Made by a program: the position numbers and the translations under genes. A stretch of 64,000 bases of DNA, from NCBI GenBank assembly GCA_031292515.1, contig JARLGZ010000177.1:124001-188000 (forward strand). The letters run 5' to 3'. The number at the start of each line of letters is the position of its first letter. Position 1 is the stretch's first letter. Below the pieces are notes generated by a model. The model saw nothing but the letters and a program-made list of their open reading frames with translations. It ran no database searches and was not told where the DNA came from. The stretch is from Puia sp. GTDB taxonomy: Bacteria; Bacteroidota; Bacteroidia; Chitinophagales; Chitinophagaceae. Shown here in pieces: positions 45,434-54,614 of this stretch.

Positions 45434-45679
45434 TTAATTGACGACGATCTCAAAGGTTTCCATGACCGGGTTAGCCAACAATTTACGGCTCGCCTCTTCC
45501 GCTATCTGCCGGGCCTGCTCCGCCGAACCGGCTTCCACCTGAAGGGTAATATTCTTACCGATCCTGACGTCTGCGATGCTGCTTATGCCCAGGTTCCGCA
45601 AACCACCCATCACCGCTTTACCCTGAGGATCCAACAATTCTTTCAGCGGCATTACTTTTACCTGGACAGAGAAGGTCAT
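45434..45679 (-). CDS. purS: Phosphoribosylformylglycinamidine synthase subunit PurS
   Basis: 81 residues, full length for PurS. Typical segments are VKVMPLKELLDPQGKAV, LGISSIADVRIGKNI and the closing VMETFEIVVN. It bridges PurL and PurQ in the small-type FGAM synthase of purine biosynthesis. No purQ or purL gene is adjacent; instead it lies between pssA (24 bp away) and rsmI. Confidence 0.9.
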   Translation of the reverse strand: MTFSVQVKVMPLKELLDPQGKAVMGGLRNLGISSIADVRIGKNITLQVEAGSAEQARQIAEEASRKLLANPVMETFEIVVN

Positions 45680-45703
45680 ATTATTTGTTTTGAAGGGACA
45701 AAT

Positions 45704-46489
45704 TTACGAATTTTTTTTTTCCGCTGTGAATTTAGCCGCGAACAGGGAAACGAGGATATAAAAGAAGAAGACAACAGGCACGGCAAGCCATTTGAAAAAG
45801 ATAGCAGAGATCAGCGCAATGAATAATAAGACGAGCTTGGGCCAGTTGCTCCTGACGGAGTAATCCTTAAATTTCAGCGCCATCAAAGGCAAATTGCTGA
45901 CCATAAGCCAGGATGCAACGAGAATAATGGCATATAGCACCCATTTGTTCAGCAGCATCGCCGCAGCAAGCTGATCGCTATTGGAAGGCGAATAGTAGAT
46001 GAGCGGTAGGGAGGCAACCAATAACCCGGCTGCGGGCGTCGGCAAACCCTTGAAACCGAATTGCTGCGAATCGTCCAGGTTGAATTTGGCCAGCCGGTAG
46101 GCTGCGGCGCAGGGTATGATCATGGCGGGCAGTATCCAGAACACGGAAACATCCAACCCATTCATCTGCCGGGAATAGCTGATTCTGAGGAATTGATAAA
46201 GGATCATTCCGGGTGCTACGCCAAAACTAACCACGTCGGCCAGTGAATCCAATTGTTTGCCCATCGGCGTGGCCGCTTTGAACAAGCGGGCCACGAAGCC
46301 ATCCAGGAAATCCACCAGGCCGGCAAGTCCCATAAAGAGGGAAGCCATCCAAATCCTTTCAGGTATATCCACATATTGGTTGCCATCGCTGCTGTATAAA
46401 ATGACGACACCATTTTGCAGGATAAAAATTATGGCGAGACATCCGAAGAAGAGATTGAGCAAAGTAAACAGATTCGGTATATGTTTCAT
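45704..46489 (-). CDS. pssA: CDP-diacylglycerol--serine O-phosphatidyltransferase
   Basis: 261 residues from the ATG at 46489 (the frame extends to a TTG at 46501). Six to seven membrane helices. The CDP-alcohol phosphotransferase motif DGx2ARx8Gx3Dx3D is complete in the region starting DGFVAR and ending DSLAD (about residues 63-85). It makes phosphatidylserine, the precursor of phosphatidylethanolamine. It precedes purS and rsmI on the same strand. Confidence 0.92.
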   Translation of the reverse strand: MKHIPNLFTLLNLFFGCLAIIFILQNGVVILYSSDGNQYVDIPERIWMASLFMGLAGLVDFLDGFVARLFKAATPMGKQLDSLADVVSFGVAPGMILYQFLRISYSRQMNGLDVSVFWILPAMIIPCAAAYRLAKFNLDDSQQFGFKGLPTPAAGLLVASLPLIYYSPSNSDQLAAAMLLNKWVLYAIILVASWLMVSNLPLMALKFKDYSVRSNWPKLVLLFIALISAIFFKWLAVPVVFFFYILVSLFAAKFTAEKKNS

Positions 46490-46568
46490 GATGAAAGGCA
46501 AATATAATAAAGTTATCTTCCGGGTAAAGTTAATTAGAGCGGCTACCGGCCGGGATTTTCCCTGTTAA

Positions 46569-47867
46569 CTAAACATTATGACTGGCCATCAGCGTTTCAA
46601 TCTCCTCGGCAGTAATAGGAATATCAGCCATAAGATCTTTGTTGCCATCTTCGGTAATCCACACGTCATTTTCAATTCGGATACCTATTTGCTCCTCTTC
46701 GATATAGATGCCCGGTTCGACCGTCAGCACCATTCCGGCCGAGATAGGTTCGGTGCGCGTACCCAGGTCATGAACATCTATGCCCAGGTGATGGGAAACT
46801 CCGTGATACATGTATTTCCACCAGGCAGGATTCTCCGGTGTCTGGTTCCTGATATCGGTCTCCGAAACCAGGCCGATCTTCTGAAGAACCACATTCATCT
46901 GTTCACCCACTTTTTTATGGTATTCGGATATTGTAATGCCCGGCTTAAGCAAGGATTTAGCGTAATTATGCACTTGCAAACAGCCGTTATAAACCTCCTT
47001 TTGTCGTTTTGTGAACCGGCCGTTGACGGGAACCGTTCGGGTAAGATCGGCGCAATAGCCGCCGTATTCCGCTCCAAAATCCATCAGAATCAGCTCCCCA
47101 TCTTTACACTCACCGTTGTTAGCAACATAATGCAGCGTTCTCGCCCTGTCTCCGCTGGCAATGATACTACCATAGGCAGGTCCCGGGGAACGTTGAGATA
47201 AGAAGCTGTGATAGATCTCCGCCTCGATCTCATATTCCATAACCCCCGGTCTGATAAATTTCAATAAACGGGTAAAGGCCCTATGCGTGATAGCGGCAGC
47301 CTCTTCAAGGACCGCAACTTCCAGGGGGGTCTTAACGGCCCGCAACTTCTTCATAATCCTGGCAGCGCGCTGATACTGATGAAGCGGGTAACGCTTTTTC
47401 ATCTCTTCTATGAATTTGTACTCCCTCGTTTGCACCAGACTGCCCTTGCGATCGTTCTCGTTTGAATCCAGGTAGATATGATCGGCCATATGTACCCAAG
47501 GCTGCAACAACGAATCGACGCTCTCCAGCCATACGATGGTCTGAATTCCGGACAACGCCTTTGCCTCGTCCGCCCTCAACCTTTTACCATCCCATTTTTC
47601 CTTCAGCTCATTGGGCTTCACCAATACCAAGACCTCCCTGTATTTAGGCTCCGGATGGTCCGGGAACAGGATCACCATGCTATCTTCCTGCGTGACACCG
47701 GTTAGCCAGAAAAGATCACTGTTTTGCTTAAAGGTGTAAAGCGCGTCACCATTGGAAGGCATTTCATCATTGCTGACAAAGATGGCGATGGAGCCCGGAA
47801 GCATCTCTTTTCTGAAACGGCTCCGGTTCGTAATAAAAAGTTCCGGACAAATTGGAGAATATTTCAT
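46569..47867 (-). CDS. pepP: Xaa-Pro aminopeptidase (aminopeptidase P, M24B)
   Basis: 432 residues. An N-terminal aminopeptidase-P domain (about 1-145) precedes the pita-bread catalytic domain. Metal ligands are in LMDFGAEYGGYCADLTRT (two Asp), SHHLGIDVHDLG (His), TVEPGIYI (Glu) and IRIENDVWI (Glu). It removes N-terminal residues preceding proline. It is probably cytoplasmic, as no signal peptide is visible. It is the first gene of the pepP-pssA-purS-rsmI run. Confidence 0.92.
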   Translation of the reverse strand: MKYSPICPELFITNRSRFRKEMLPGSIAIFVSNDEMPSNGDALYTFKQNSDLFWLTGVTQEDSMVILFPDHPEPKYREVLVLVKPNELKEKWDGKRLRADEAKALSGIQTIVWLESVDSLLQPWVHMADHIYLDSNENDRKGSLVQTREYKFIEEMKKRYPLHQYQRAARIMKKLRAVKTPLEVAVLEEAAAITHRAFTRLLKFIRPGVMEYEIEAEIYHSFLSQRSPGPAYGSIIASGDRARTLHYVANNGECKDGELILMDFGAEYGGYCADLTRTVPVNGRFTKRQKEVYNGCLQVHNYAKSLLKPGITISEYHKKVGEQMNVVLQKIGLVSETDIRNQTPENPAWWKYMYHGVSHHLGIDVHDLGTRTEPISAGMVLTVEPGIYIEEEQIGIRIENDVWITEDGNKDLMADIPITAEEIETLMASHNV

Positions 47868-47908
47868 CCTTGATTTTTTCTTTTAATGGGTAATTCCCTG
47901 ATTGCTGA

Positions 47909-47959
47909 TTTTACAGCGGGTCCTGATCCGGACGGGCTGTAAACAGGTCTGCTGTAAAA
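47909..47959 (-). promoter_or_regulatory. Triple TTTACAGC/GCTGTAAA inverted repeats upstream of pepP
   Basis: TTTTACAGC at 47909-47917 faces GCTGTAAA at 47936-47943 and GCTGTAAAA at 47951-47959. The sites lie 42-92 bp before the pepP start in a non-coding stretch. They may be protein-binding sites or alternative hairpins; no regulator is suggested by the sequence. Confidence 0.3.
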
Positions 47960-48117
47960 ATAACGAATGATTTAGTTGAGGGGCAGGATAGTTTTGAAAG
48001 GAACGAAACTAACAAGTGATAGTTAAATATATATTCACAAAAACAAATTATATTAGATACTATCAAATACAAGGCCATTTTAAAACCATTAATTAGATAA
48101 AATTCAAGTATAGCTTA

Positions 48118-48555
48118 ACCGGCGGTACAATCTCTTTTCGTCAAAAAATGGTACTCGTCGCGGGCACCGGATACACCGGGGAAATGAAAAAAGCGGTATT
48201 CTCCGTTCTGAACTACCTGTCGCCATTTGAAAAAAAGGCGCTGCTTATGCATTGTTCCGCCAATATCGGTCCAAAAGGAGACACTGCTATTTTCTTCGGT
48301 CTGAGCGGAACCGGTAACACGACCCTGAGCGCCGATCCCCGAAGAAAATTGATCGGAGAAGAGATCCGGCCGGACGGAGTAAAGGCCTGGCTGATTAAAC
48401 ACCATCGGACTTACTAAACCCGGGAAACACCTGGTTGGATAAAAAGGCCCATGAAATGGCAGCCCGGCAACTGACGGCCCGCTTTACCCAATTTTGGAGA
48501 ATATTCCGGTTGCGTCCCGGGAGGGGTTTTGGAGGCTGGCCCGCGCCTATCTTGA
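48118..48555 (+). pseudogene. pckA: Remnant of ATP-dependent phosphoenolpyruvate carboxykinase
   Basis: Three pieces of PckA in order. Piece 1 (from about 48130 to 48365) covers the core with [37 protein letters not shown] and [11 protein letters not shown]. The Walker A lysine is changed to Asn. Piece 2 (about 48376-48396) is KAWLI, from near the C-terminal third. Piece 3 (about 48399-48555, partly shifted by one frame) reads [21 protein letters not shown] and later GVLEAGPR, the C-terminal end. The N-terminal 200 or so residues and most of the middle are deleted, and at least two frameshifts are present. It cannot encode an active enzyme. A working copy may exist elsewhere in the genome. 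Confidence 0.85.
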
Positions 48556-48698
48556 AATAATTCCTCTGCAAAAAGGAGAGATTTCGAAAAAAATTAAAAA
48601 AATGTTAAAAAAAATGCGGAATTAAAAATAAAATACTGAACTTGGCAAACTAATTTTCAGCTAAAGGACCGATCTCTGACATTGTTTGCCAAAACAAA

Positions 48699-48736
48699 AA
48701 GACTCTATCAGAACGATTTGATGGGGTCTTCTTTTT
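48699..48736 (+). terminator. Terminator hairpin between the pckA remnant and the kinase gene
   Basis: AAGACTCTATCA (48699-48710) pairs with TGATGGGGTCTT (48719-48730), 12 bp including two G-U pairs, followed by TTCTTTTTT-like sequence on the plus strand. On the minus strand the stem has two mismatches but is followed by a T-rich run. It probably served pckA and may also end the deoxynucleoside kinase transcript. The rest of 47868-48775 shows nothing else recognisable. Confidence 0.7.
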
Positions 48737-48775
48737 TAAGTCAGTCCATGATTTTAAGACTTCCGGATTAGCCCC

Positions 48776-49411
48776 TTAGAACAACCCATAAAGCTGAGAA
48801 TCAATCCTTGTTATTATCTCACCCAGATGTTCTTCGTTCTCTGCGAATTTGTTCTTATCGATATCTACGATGAGCAGAGGGCCCTCCTTATATCCTTCAA
48901 TCCACTTGTTGTAGAAATCGTTCAGCCGCTTCAGGTAATCAAGACGGATATTTTCTTCATATTCTCTCCCCCTTTTCTGTATCTGAGCGACCAGAGTCGG
49001 CACAGATGCCTGCAGATAGATAAGCAGATCGGGCGGTTGTACCATCCTTTTCAGGGTCTGGAAAAATTGAAAATAATTATTGTAATCCCGTTTGCTCATG
49101 AGGCCCATCTCATGAAGATTCGGCGCGAAGATATGTGCATCCTCATAAATGGTCCGATCCTGTATCACCGTTTCGGTTCCACTATGTATCTCCAGCAGAT
49201 TATTCAGCCTCCCGTTCAGGAAGAATATTTGCAAATTAAAACTCCACCTCGGCATATCTTCGTAAAAATCATTCAGGTATGGGTTGTGATCCACATCTTC
49301 GAACTGGGGGATCCACCTGTAATGCTTGCTCAACATCTCCGTAAGCGTAGTCTTTCCCGCCCCGATGTTCCCTGCAATCGCTATATGTTTTGGTTTCTTA
49401 TTTTTTGCCAT
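48776..49411 (-). CDS. Deoxynucleoside kinase
   Basis: 211 residues of the dNK/dCK-dGK family. The P-loop is AGNIGAGKTTLTEML near the N-terminus, the DR(S/T) motif in VIQDRTIYEDAHIFA and the lid region in KRGREYEENIRLDYL. It phosphorylates deoxynucleosides (often dA, dG or dC) in the salvage pathway. The exact specificity cannot be read. It lies downstream of trpS on the same strand with an 83-bp gap. Confidence 0.9.
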   Translation of the reverse strand: MAKNKKPKHIAIAGNIGAGKTTLTEMLSKHYRWIPQFEDVDHNPYLNDFYEDMPRWSFNLQIFFLNGRLNNLLEIHSGTETVIQDRTIYEDAHIFAPNLHEMGLMSKRDYNNYFQFFQTLKRMVQPPDLLIYLQASVPTLVAQIQKRGREYEENIRLDYLKRLNDFYNKWIEGYKEGPLLIVDIDKNKFAENEEHLGEIITRIDSQLYGLF

Positions 49412-49494
49412 TGTCGTATAAATGCTTCTCCTGTTCTGAAAAGGAATTAAGATATCAATTCTTTTTGGAATTCGGCTTGCAGGAGACCGGATTT

Positions 49495-50499
49495 TTAAAA
49501 ATAGTTGAGCCCGATCGCTTCCTTAACCAACCGCATGGTTCCCTGTGCGCTGCTACGTGCTTTAGATGCTCCCTTTTCCATCACCTCCTTCAGGTATTTC
49601 TCATCATGAGTGATCGCCTCGGTCTTCTCCCGGATGGGAGCTATAAACCGGACCATGTCCTCTCCCAATTGCTTTTTCATATCTCCATAGCGGATCACAC
49701 AACGATCGTAATCTTCTTCGAACTTGCGGATAGTGTCTTCCGCACTGACAAGTTTCATCAGCCCGAATAAACCGCTGATATAATCGGGCTTGGGTTGCGA
49801 GGGCTCTGTAGGACCACTGTCAGTTTTCGCCTTTTTGATCTTGCTGCGAATCGTATCGTCATCGTCTGTAAGGTAAAGGGTTGCGAACTGGTTTTCACTT
49901 TTGCTCATTTTTCCGGCGCCATCAAGACTCGGCACTTTTACCAGTTCCTCGCCATAGTTAAACGCCCTGGGTTCCGGGAAGACCTCTCCGTAACGGTGGT
50001 TAAACCGTTTGACAAAATTGCGCGCCATTTCCAGATGTTGTTCCTGATCCTTGCCGACAGGCACCAGCGTGGCTCTGTGCAGAACGATATCGGCAGCTTG
50101 CAGGACCGGGTAGGTCAATAAGCCCGCATTGATATTTTCGGGTTGCTGGCGTGCCTTCTCTTTGAATGTCGTAGTCTTTTCGAGTTCTCCCATATAGGCC
50201 ATCATATTCAGAAACAGATACAGTTCAGCTGTTTCGGGTACGTGGCTTTGGCAATACAGGGCAACCCGATCCGGATCCAGGCCGCAGGCGATATTTTCTG
50301 CCATCACATGTCTCACGTGATTCCTGAGCTCTTTGGTATCCGGATGAGTAGTCAGGGAATGCAGATCCGCGACCATAAAATAACAGTCGTATTCGTCCTG
50401 CATTCTTACGTAATTGCGCAGCGCCCCGAAATAATTTCCCAGGTGCAGATAACCCGTGGGGCGGATCCCGCTCATGACTATTTCTTTCTTTTTTTCCAT
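49495..50499 (-). CDS. trpS: Tryptophanyl-tRNA synthetase
   Basis: 334 residues, class I aminoacyl-tRNA synthetase. The HIGH-type motif is in GYLHLGNYFGAL, the KMSKS motif in GAGKMSKSENQ, and the tryptophan-site segment in TYPVLQAADIVLHRATLVP. It charges tRNA-Trp. It is divergent from gatC, whose ATG lies 95 bp away. Confidence 0.95.
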   Translation of the reverse strand: MEKKKEIVMSGIRPTGYLHLGNYFGALRNYVRMQDEYDCYFMVADLHSLTTHPDTKELRNHVRHVMAENIACGLDPDRVALYCQSHVPETAELYLFLNMMAYMGELEKTTTFKEKARQQPENINAGLLTYPVLQAADIVLHRATLVPVGKDQEQHLEMARNFVKRFNHRYGEVFPEPRAFNYGEELVKVPSLDGAGKMSKSENQFATLYLTDDDDTIRSKIKKAKTDSGPTEPSQPKPDYISGLFGLMKLVSAEDTIRKFEEDYDRCVIRYGDMKKQLGEDMVRFIAPIREKTEAITHDEKYLKEVMEKGASKARSSAQGTMRLVKEAIGLNYF

Positions 50500-50594
50500 C
50501 GGACCGCGAAGATAGCAAAACTAGCCTTAGCGCCATAGCTTTTGGCGGATAGCAATTTTCCATCGAATTGATTACTTTTGTTCAAACGGCATAC

Positions 50595-50897
50595 ATGGAA
50601 GTAACCGATAAAATGATTGAAAACCTCTCCGACCTGGCCCGGCTGGAGTACAGCCCTTCGGAGAAAGCTTCTATAAAAAAAGATCTGCAACGAATGATTC
50701 ATTTCGTAGAGAAGCTGAATGAACTGGACACGACAGGGATAGAGCCGCTTTTGCACATGAGCCCGGAAATTAATGTATTACGTGAAGACCGGTTGAGGGG
50801 AAGCATAAGTCGTCAGGAGGCGCTGTCAAATGCCCCGGCAACGGATGGCATCTACTTTAAAGTGCCTAAAGTGATCAAAACACCTTCCCGGCCCTGA
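50595..50897 (+). CDS. gatC: Asp-tRNA(Asn)/Glu-tRNA(Gln) amidotransferase subunit C
   Basis: 100 residues from the ATG at 50595. Typical GatC features are NLSDLARLEYS near the N-terminus, IHFVEKLNELDT in the middle and the tail segment GIYFKVPKVIKTP. It stabilises the GatCAB complex that makes Gln-tRNA and/or Asn-tRNA by transamidation. A TACTTTTG -7 box at 50573-50580 lies 14 nt before the start. It is followed 63 bp later by an ABC ATPase gene rather than gatA/gatB. Confidence 0.92.
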   Translation: MEVTDKMIENLSDLARLEYSPSEKASIKKDLQRMIHFVEKLNELDTTGIEPLLHMSPEINVLREDRLRGSISRQEALSNAPATDGIYFKVPKVIKTPSRP

Positions 50898-50960
50898 TGG
50901 CCGGGGTGGCAGACCCGGCTCCCGGATTTAAACACATCCCCTTAGTTAATAAGGAATTAT

Positions 50961-51668
50961 ATGACTACACCCATTATTCATCTCGAGGATATACAGAAGA
51001 GCTATATGATGGGTAAACAAGCTCTCCCGGTATTGAAAGGGCTGAATCTGGAAATTTTCAAGAACGAATATGTCGCCTTGATGGGACCCTCAGGATCGGG
51101 GAAAAGTACGCTGATGAACATACTGGGATGTCTGGATTCGCCTACTGCAGGCAGGTATATTCTGAATGGTAAAGATGTCAGCACAATGCCCGATGACGAC
51201 CTCGCCGAAGTCCGGAATGTAGAGATCGGGTTTGTATTTCAGCAATTCAACCTGCTGCCCCGGTTGACGGCGGTGGAAAATGTAGCCCTTCCGCTCGTCT
51301 ATGCGGGCATACCCAGGAAAGAACGTATCGAAAAAGCGATGACCGTATTGGAGAAAGTCAGCCTTACGGACCGAAGTCATCACAGACCCAATGAATTGTC
51401 CGGCGGCCAATGCCAGCGGGTGGCAATCGCACGGGCACTCGTCAATAACCCTTCCCTGATCCTTGCGGACGAACCTACCGGTAACCTGGACACCAAAACT
51501 TCCATCGAGATCATGGATATCTTCTCCAGCATACAATCAGCCGGCAATACCGTCGTGCTGGTGACACACGAAGAGGATATCGCCCATTACGCGCACCGGG
51601 TCGTCCGCCTGCGCGACGGCCTTATAGAAAGCGACAGGAATCAATTGCCGCTCGTAATGAGCCATTAA
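50961..51668 (+). CDS. ABC transporter ATPase of MacB/LolD type
   Basis: 235 residues with Walker [10 protein letters not shown], the signature [14 protein letters not shown], Walker [14 protein letters not shown] and an H-loop in LVTHEEDI. It is of the LolD/MacB group that drives FtsX-like permeases. No permease gene is adjacent, so it must serve one encoded elsewhere. It lies between gatC and the cobalamin adenosyltransferase gene. Confidence 0.9.
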   Translation: MTTPIIHLEDIQKSYMMGKQALPVLKGLNLEIFKNEYVALMGPSGSGKSTLMNILGCLDSPTAGRYILNGKDVSTMPDDDLAEVRNVEIGFVFQQFNLLPRLTAVENVALPLVYAGIPRKERIEKAMTVLEKVSLTDRSHHRPNELSGGQCQRVAIARALVNNPSLILADEPTGNLDTKTSIEIMDIFSSIQSAGNTVVLVTHEEDIAHYAHRVVRLRDGLIESDRNQLPLVMSH

Positions 51669-51691
51669 AACGGATGCAACTACAAGCTACT

Positions 51692-52300
51692 ATGACCCAA
51701 AAAATATATACGCGGACTGGTGACAAAGGAAAGACCTCCCTGATTGGAGGCACCAAGGTTCCAAAAAGTCATATCAGGATAGAATCCTATGGAACGATCG
51801 ACGAACTAAATTCCTTTATAGGCCTCCTGAGCGACCAGGTGGCGGCCCTTCCTATCAAAACACTCCCGGATTCCCATTTCGGGAATTCATTGACGATGAC
51901 GGTCTCCGACCTTCTTAAAGAGATCCAGGACCGGCTGTTCACCATCGGGGCGTCCCTGGCTTGTGATCCCGGGAAGGATGCCCGGATGAAAATACCCGAT
52001 TTAAAAGAGGAGGATATCGGTCTGCTGGAAAGAATGATTGATTTTATGAGTGAAGAGCTGCCACCCATGAAGTCATTTATTCTGCCGGGTGGTCATGTGG
52101 CCCTGTCTACGGCCCATATTGCCCGTTGCGTCTGCAGGAGGGCCGAAAGGCTCTGCGTCGGCATGCAGGAGAGCGATTTATACATAGAACCCCTCGTGAT
52201 CAAATACCTGAACCGCCTGAGCGATTACCTCTTCGTATTGGCAAGATGGCTGGGATTTCTCATGCATATCCCTGAAATACCCTGGAAACCACGGACCTGA
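51692..52300 (+). CDS. Cob(I)alamin adenosyltransferase, PduO/MMAB type
   Basis: 202 residues from the ATG at 51692; the frame also allows 51674. The ATP-binding N-terminus IYTRTGDKGKTSLIGG, ESYGTIDELNSFIG and the late CRRAERLCV helix are diagnostic. It attaches the 5'-deoxyadenosyl group to cobalamin, supplying coenzyme for enzymes such as methylmalonyl-CoA mutase or ribonucleotide reductase. No B12 riboswitch or B12-dependent gene is seen nearby. Confidence 0.92.
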   Translation: MTQKIYTRTGDKGKTSLIGGTKVPKSHIRIESYGTIDELNSFIGLLSDQVAALPIKTLPDSHFGNSLTMTVSDLLKEIQDRLFTIGASLACDPGKDARMKIPDLKEEDIGLLERMIDFMSEELPPMKSFILPGGHVALSTAHIARCVCRRAERLCVGMQESDLYIEPLVIKYLNRLSDYLFVLARWLGFLMHIPEIPWKPRT

Positions 52301-52309
52301 TCCGGCGAG

Positions 52310-52960
52310 TCAGACGATCTTCCCGTCCTTCATATGAAGGATCCGATCGCTCATGCGTGCGAGTTCCTCGTTATGTGTGACTATGAGAAAAGTCTGTTGA
52401 AATCGCCCGCGTAAATCGAAGAATAGCTGATGCAATTCCCTGGCGTTGGCGGTATCGAGATTACCCGTAGGCTCATCAGCAAAAACAATGGCCGGGTTAT
52501 TAATCAGGGCACGCGCCACCGCCACTCTCTGCTGTTCCCCGCCCGATAAGGCATTGGGTTTATTCTCCAGCCGGTGCCCGACGCCGAGCGTATTTAGGAG
52601 AACACGGGCCCTGTCCTCTACTTCCTTTTTCCGCTGGCCGGCTATCCAACCGGGTATGCAAACGTTTTCCAGGGCACTGAACTCTGGCAGTAAATGATGA
52701 AACTGGAATACAAAACCTATATTCCGGTTACGAAAGGCTGCCATCTGTTTACCCTTTAATCCATCGATCTTTTTCCCCTGAAGGAAGATTTCGCCGGAAG
52801 CAGGTTCGTCCAGGGTACCCAATATGTGCAGAAGAGTGCTTTTACCGGATCCCGAAGGGCCGGCGATGCTGACGATTTCCCCCTTTTTTATCTCTACCCC
52901 CACCCCTTTCAGGACCTGCAAATCGCCGTAATTCTTTTGTATATTCCTGGCTATTAACAT
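52310..52960 (-). CDS. lolD: Lipoprotein-releasing ABC ATPase LolD
   Basis: 216 residues with Walker [10 protein letters not shown], the signature [14 protein letters not shown], Walker [14 protein letters not shown] and an H-loop in IVTHNEELA. The FQFHHLLPEFSALENV segment is typical of LolD. Together with LolC/E it releases lipoproteins from the inner membrane; the permease genes are not in the window. It is convergent with the adenosyltransferase gene (9-bp gap). Confidence 0.85.
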   Translation of the reverse strand: MLIARNIQKNYGDLQVLKGVGVEIKKGEIVSIAGPSGSGKSTLLHILGTLDEPASGEIFLQGKKIDGLKGKQMAAFRNRNIGFVFQFHHLLPEFSALENVCIPGWIAGQRKKEVEDRARVLLNTLGVGHRLENKPNALSGGEQQRVAVARALINNPAIVFADEPTGNLDTANARELHQLFFDLRGRFQQTFLIVTHNEELARMSDRILHMKDGKIV

Positions 52961-53083
52961 GCTAATAAAATTATATATAAATTTCCGGACGCTGCAAACC
53001 TACGAAATACCGTTGGGACAGGTCGGCGAAGGACGAAATATAGAGGATTACATTGAGTATTGAAGGTTAAATTTTAGCAGTTA

Positions 53084-53114
53084 TTTGGTGGTTTCGTTTT
53101 AAAAATTACTTTTG
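53084..53114 (+). promoter_or_regulatory. Bacteroidetes-type promoter of the DUF2795 gene
   Basis: The -33 element TTTG (53084-53087) and -7 element TACTTTTG (53107-53114) are separated by 19 bp, an exact match to TTTG-N19-TAnnTTTG. The predicted start is near 53121, leaving a leader of about 40 nt before the ATG at 53161. Confidence 0.75.
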
Positions 53115-53160
53115 CGGAAAATTAGGGTAGACATTTAGCAAAATTAAATTTACCGAAAAG

Positions 53161-53382
53161 ATGTTCTGGACACTTGAATTAGCCAGCTATTTGGAAGATG
53201 CGCCCTGGCCCGCCACCAAAGACGAGCTGATAGACTATGCCATCCGGTCGGGAGCCCCTATCGAAGTAGTCGAGAATCTGCAGGAGTTGGAGGATGAGGG
53301 AGAGATCTATGAAGGCATCGACGACATATGGCCCGACTATCCTTCTCAGGAAGATTTCTTTTTTAACGAAGACGAGTACTAA
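53161..53382 (+). CDS. DUF2795 family protein
   Basis: 73 residues, very acidic (many Glu and Asp in the second half). The first part (ELASYLEDAPWPATKDELIDYA) matches the DUF2795 family of small bacterial proteins of unknown function. It has no signal peptide or membrane segment. It has its own strong promoter and no operon partner, suggesting steady independent expression. Confidence 0.85.
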   Translation: MFWTLELASYLEDAPWPATKDELIDYAIRSGAPIEVVENLQELEDEGEIYEGIDDIWPDYPSQEDFFFNEDEY

Positions 53383-53490
53383 GAACGTGAAATACAGCTA
53401 GTTATAACGATGCGCTCGGCTCGTAACAGAAGAGATGGTCCGTCCCGGCAGACGTCCTTATGGAGTCACCAGGACGGATTTCTGTTTGAC

Positions 53491-54306
53491 CTACTCAGCC
53501 CCCAATTCCGTAAGGATCTCCGCACTTACTCCCGTTGAAGAATAACCGCCATCATGAAACAAATTCTGCATGGTGACCATACGCGTGAGATCTGAGAACA
53601 AGGCTACGCAGAAATTGGCGCAATCTTCGGCGCTGGCATTCCCCAAAGGAGCGATGGCATTCGAATAGTCATAAAAATCGCCGAATCCCTTGATGCCCGT
53701 TCCAGCCGTAGTCTTGGTAGGAGATTGTGAAACGGTATTGATGCGGACTTTCTTTTTTAACCCATAATGATACCCGAAATTGCGGGCGATGGATTCCAAC
53801 ATCGCCTTTATGTCCGCCATGTCCGTATAGAAAGGCAGCACCCGCTGGGCAGCCATATACGTCAGCGCAACCACGCTTCCCCATTCGCTGATCGCATCCA
53901 GTTTCTGAGCGACGTGCAGCATTTTATGCAGGGATAGCGCGGATATATCGATCCCTTTTTGAAAATAATCATAATTCGAATCCATATAGGGCACATTCTT
54001 GCGGATGTTCACACTCATGCCAATCGAGTGAAGCACGAAATCGATCTTCCCGCCGAGGATTTCCTGGGACTTTGTGAACAGGTTGGTCAGCTCATCAATG
54101 CTTGTAGCGTCTGCCGGCACGATCTCGGAGCCGGTTTTTGCGGCCAACACCTTGATTTCACCCATCCGCATGGCGATCGGCGCATTGGTAAGCACAAATG
54201 TCCCCCCTTCCTCATGAACTTTCTCGGCTACTTTCCAGGCGATCGAATTTGCATCCAGGGCTCCCGTTATGATCCCTCTTTTACCTTTTAGCAAGTTGTA
54301 AGACAT
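53491..54306 (-). CDS. fabI: Enoyl-[acyl-carrier-protein] reductase (NADH)
   Basis: 271 residues, short-chain dehydrogenase fold of the FabI type. It starts with KGKRGIITGALDANSIAW (divergent glycine motif) and has the VLHSIGMS strand. A tyrosine pair with FabI-like spacing is seen around LTYMAAQRVLPFYTDM and the following Lys of the active site. It reduces enoyl-ACP in the last step of the fatty-acid elongation cycle and is the target of triclosan and isoniazid-type inhibitors. Confidence 0.92.
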   Translation of the reverse strand: MSYNLLKGKRGIITGALDANSIAWKVAEKVHEEGGTFVLTNAPIAMRMGEIKVLAAKTGSEIVPADATSIDELTNLFTKSQEILGGKIDFVLHSIGMSVNIRKNVPYMDSNYDYFQKGIDISALSLHKMLHVAQKLDAISEWGSVVALTYMAAQRVLPFYTDMADIKAMLESIARNFGYHYGLKKKVRINTVSQSPTKTTAGTGIKGFGDFYDYSNAIAPLGNASAEDCANFCVALFSDLTRMVTMQNLFHDGGYSSTGVSAEILTELGAE

Positions 54307-54379
54307 AGATTGAATTTTATAAGTTGATTTTTACGGAATTTATCGTCAAATATATGCGATTAAATATTTCCCGGAATTT

Positions 54380-54595
54380 TTAGTGGGTTAACGGCAATGG
54401 AAACAGCCTGGTCACCAGCCCGACAAGGAAAATGGTATAAACCACCACCAGCAAAAAGCATCCCATAAAATAGAGAAAAAGCCGCGCCGGCGACTGACGG
54501 GGTTGGATCACCCGCTGCATAAACTTCAGCAGGAGCCACGCGGGGACTAGCAATAGCCCGATGATAAGAAATATGGCCAGGGAGCGAAACTTCAT
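54380..54595 (-). CDS. Small membrane protein of unknown function
   Basis: 71 residues with two hydrophobic helices (about 5-24 and 39-63) separated by a basic loop (QRVIQPRQSPARL). No family was recognised. It lies between recN (19 bp downstream of the recN start side) and fabI on the same strand. It is probably a genuine gene given the clean start and composition. Confidence 0.55.
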   Translation of the reverse strand: MKFRSLAIFLIIGLLLVPAWLLLKFMQRVIQPRQSPARLFLYFMGCFLLVVVYTIFLVGLVTRLFPLPLTH

Positions 54596-54614
54596 GTGTA
54601 ACGGTTAATTTGTA

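Noticed and set aside
53410-53475. GTCCGTCC/GGACGGAT inverted repeat as a terminator between the DUF2795 and fabI genes
   Set aside because: The loop is long and no T-run follows, so it does not meet the form of an intrinsic terminator.
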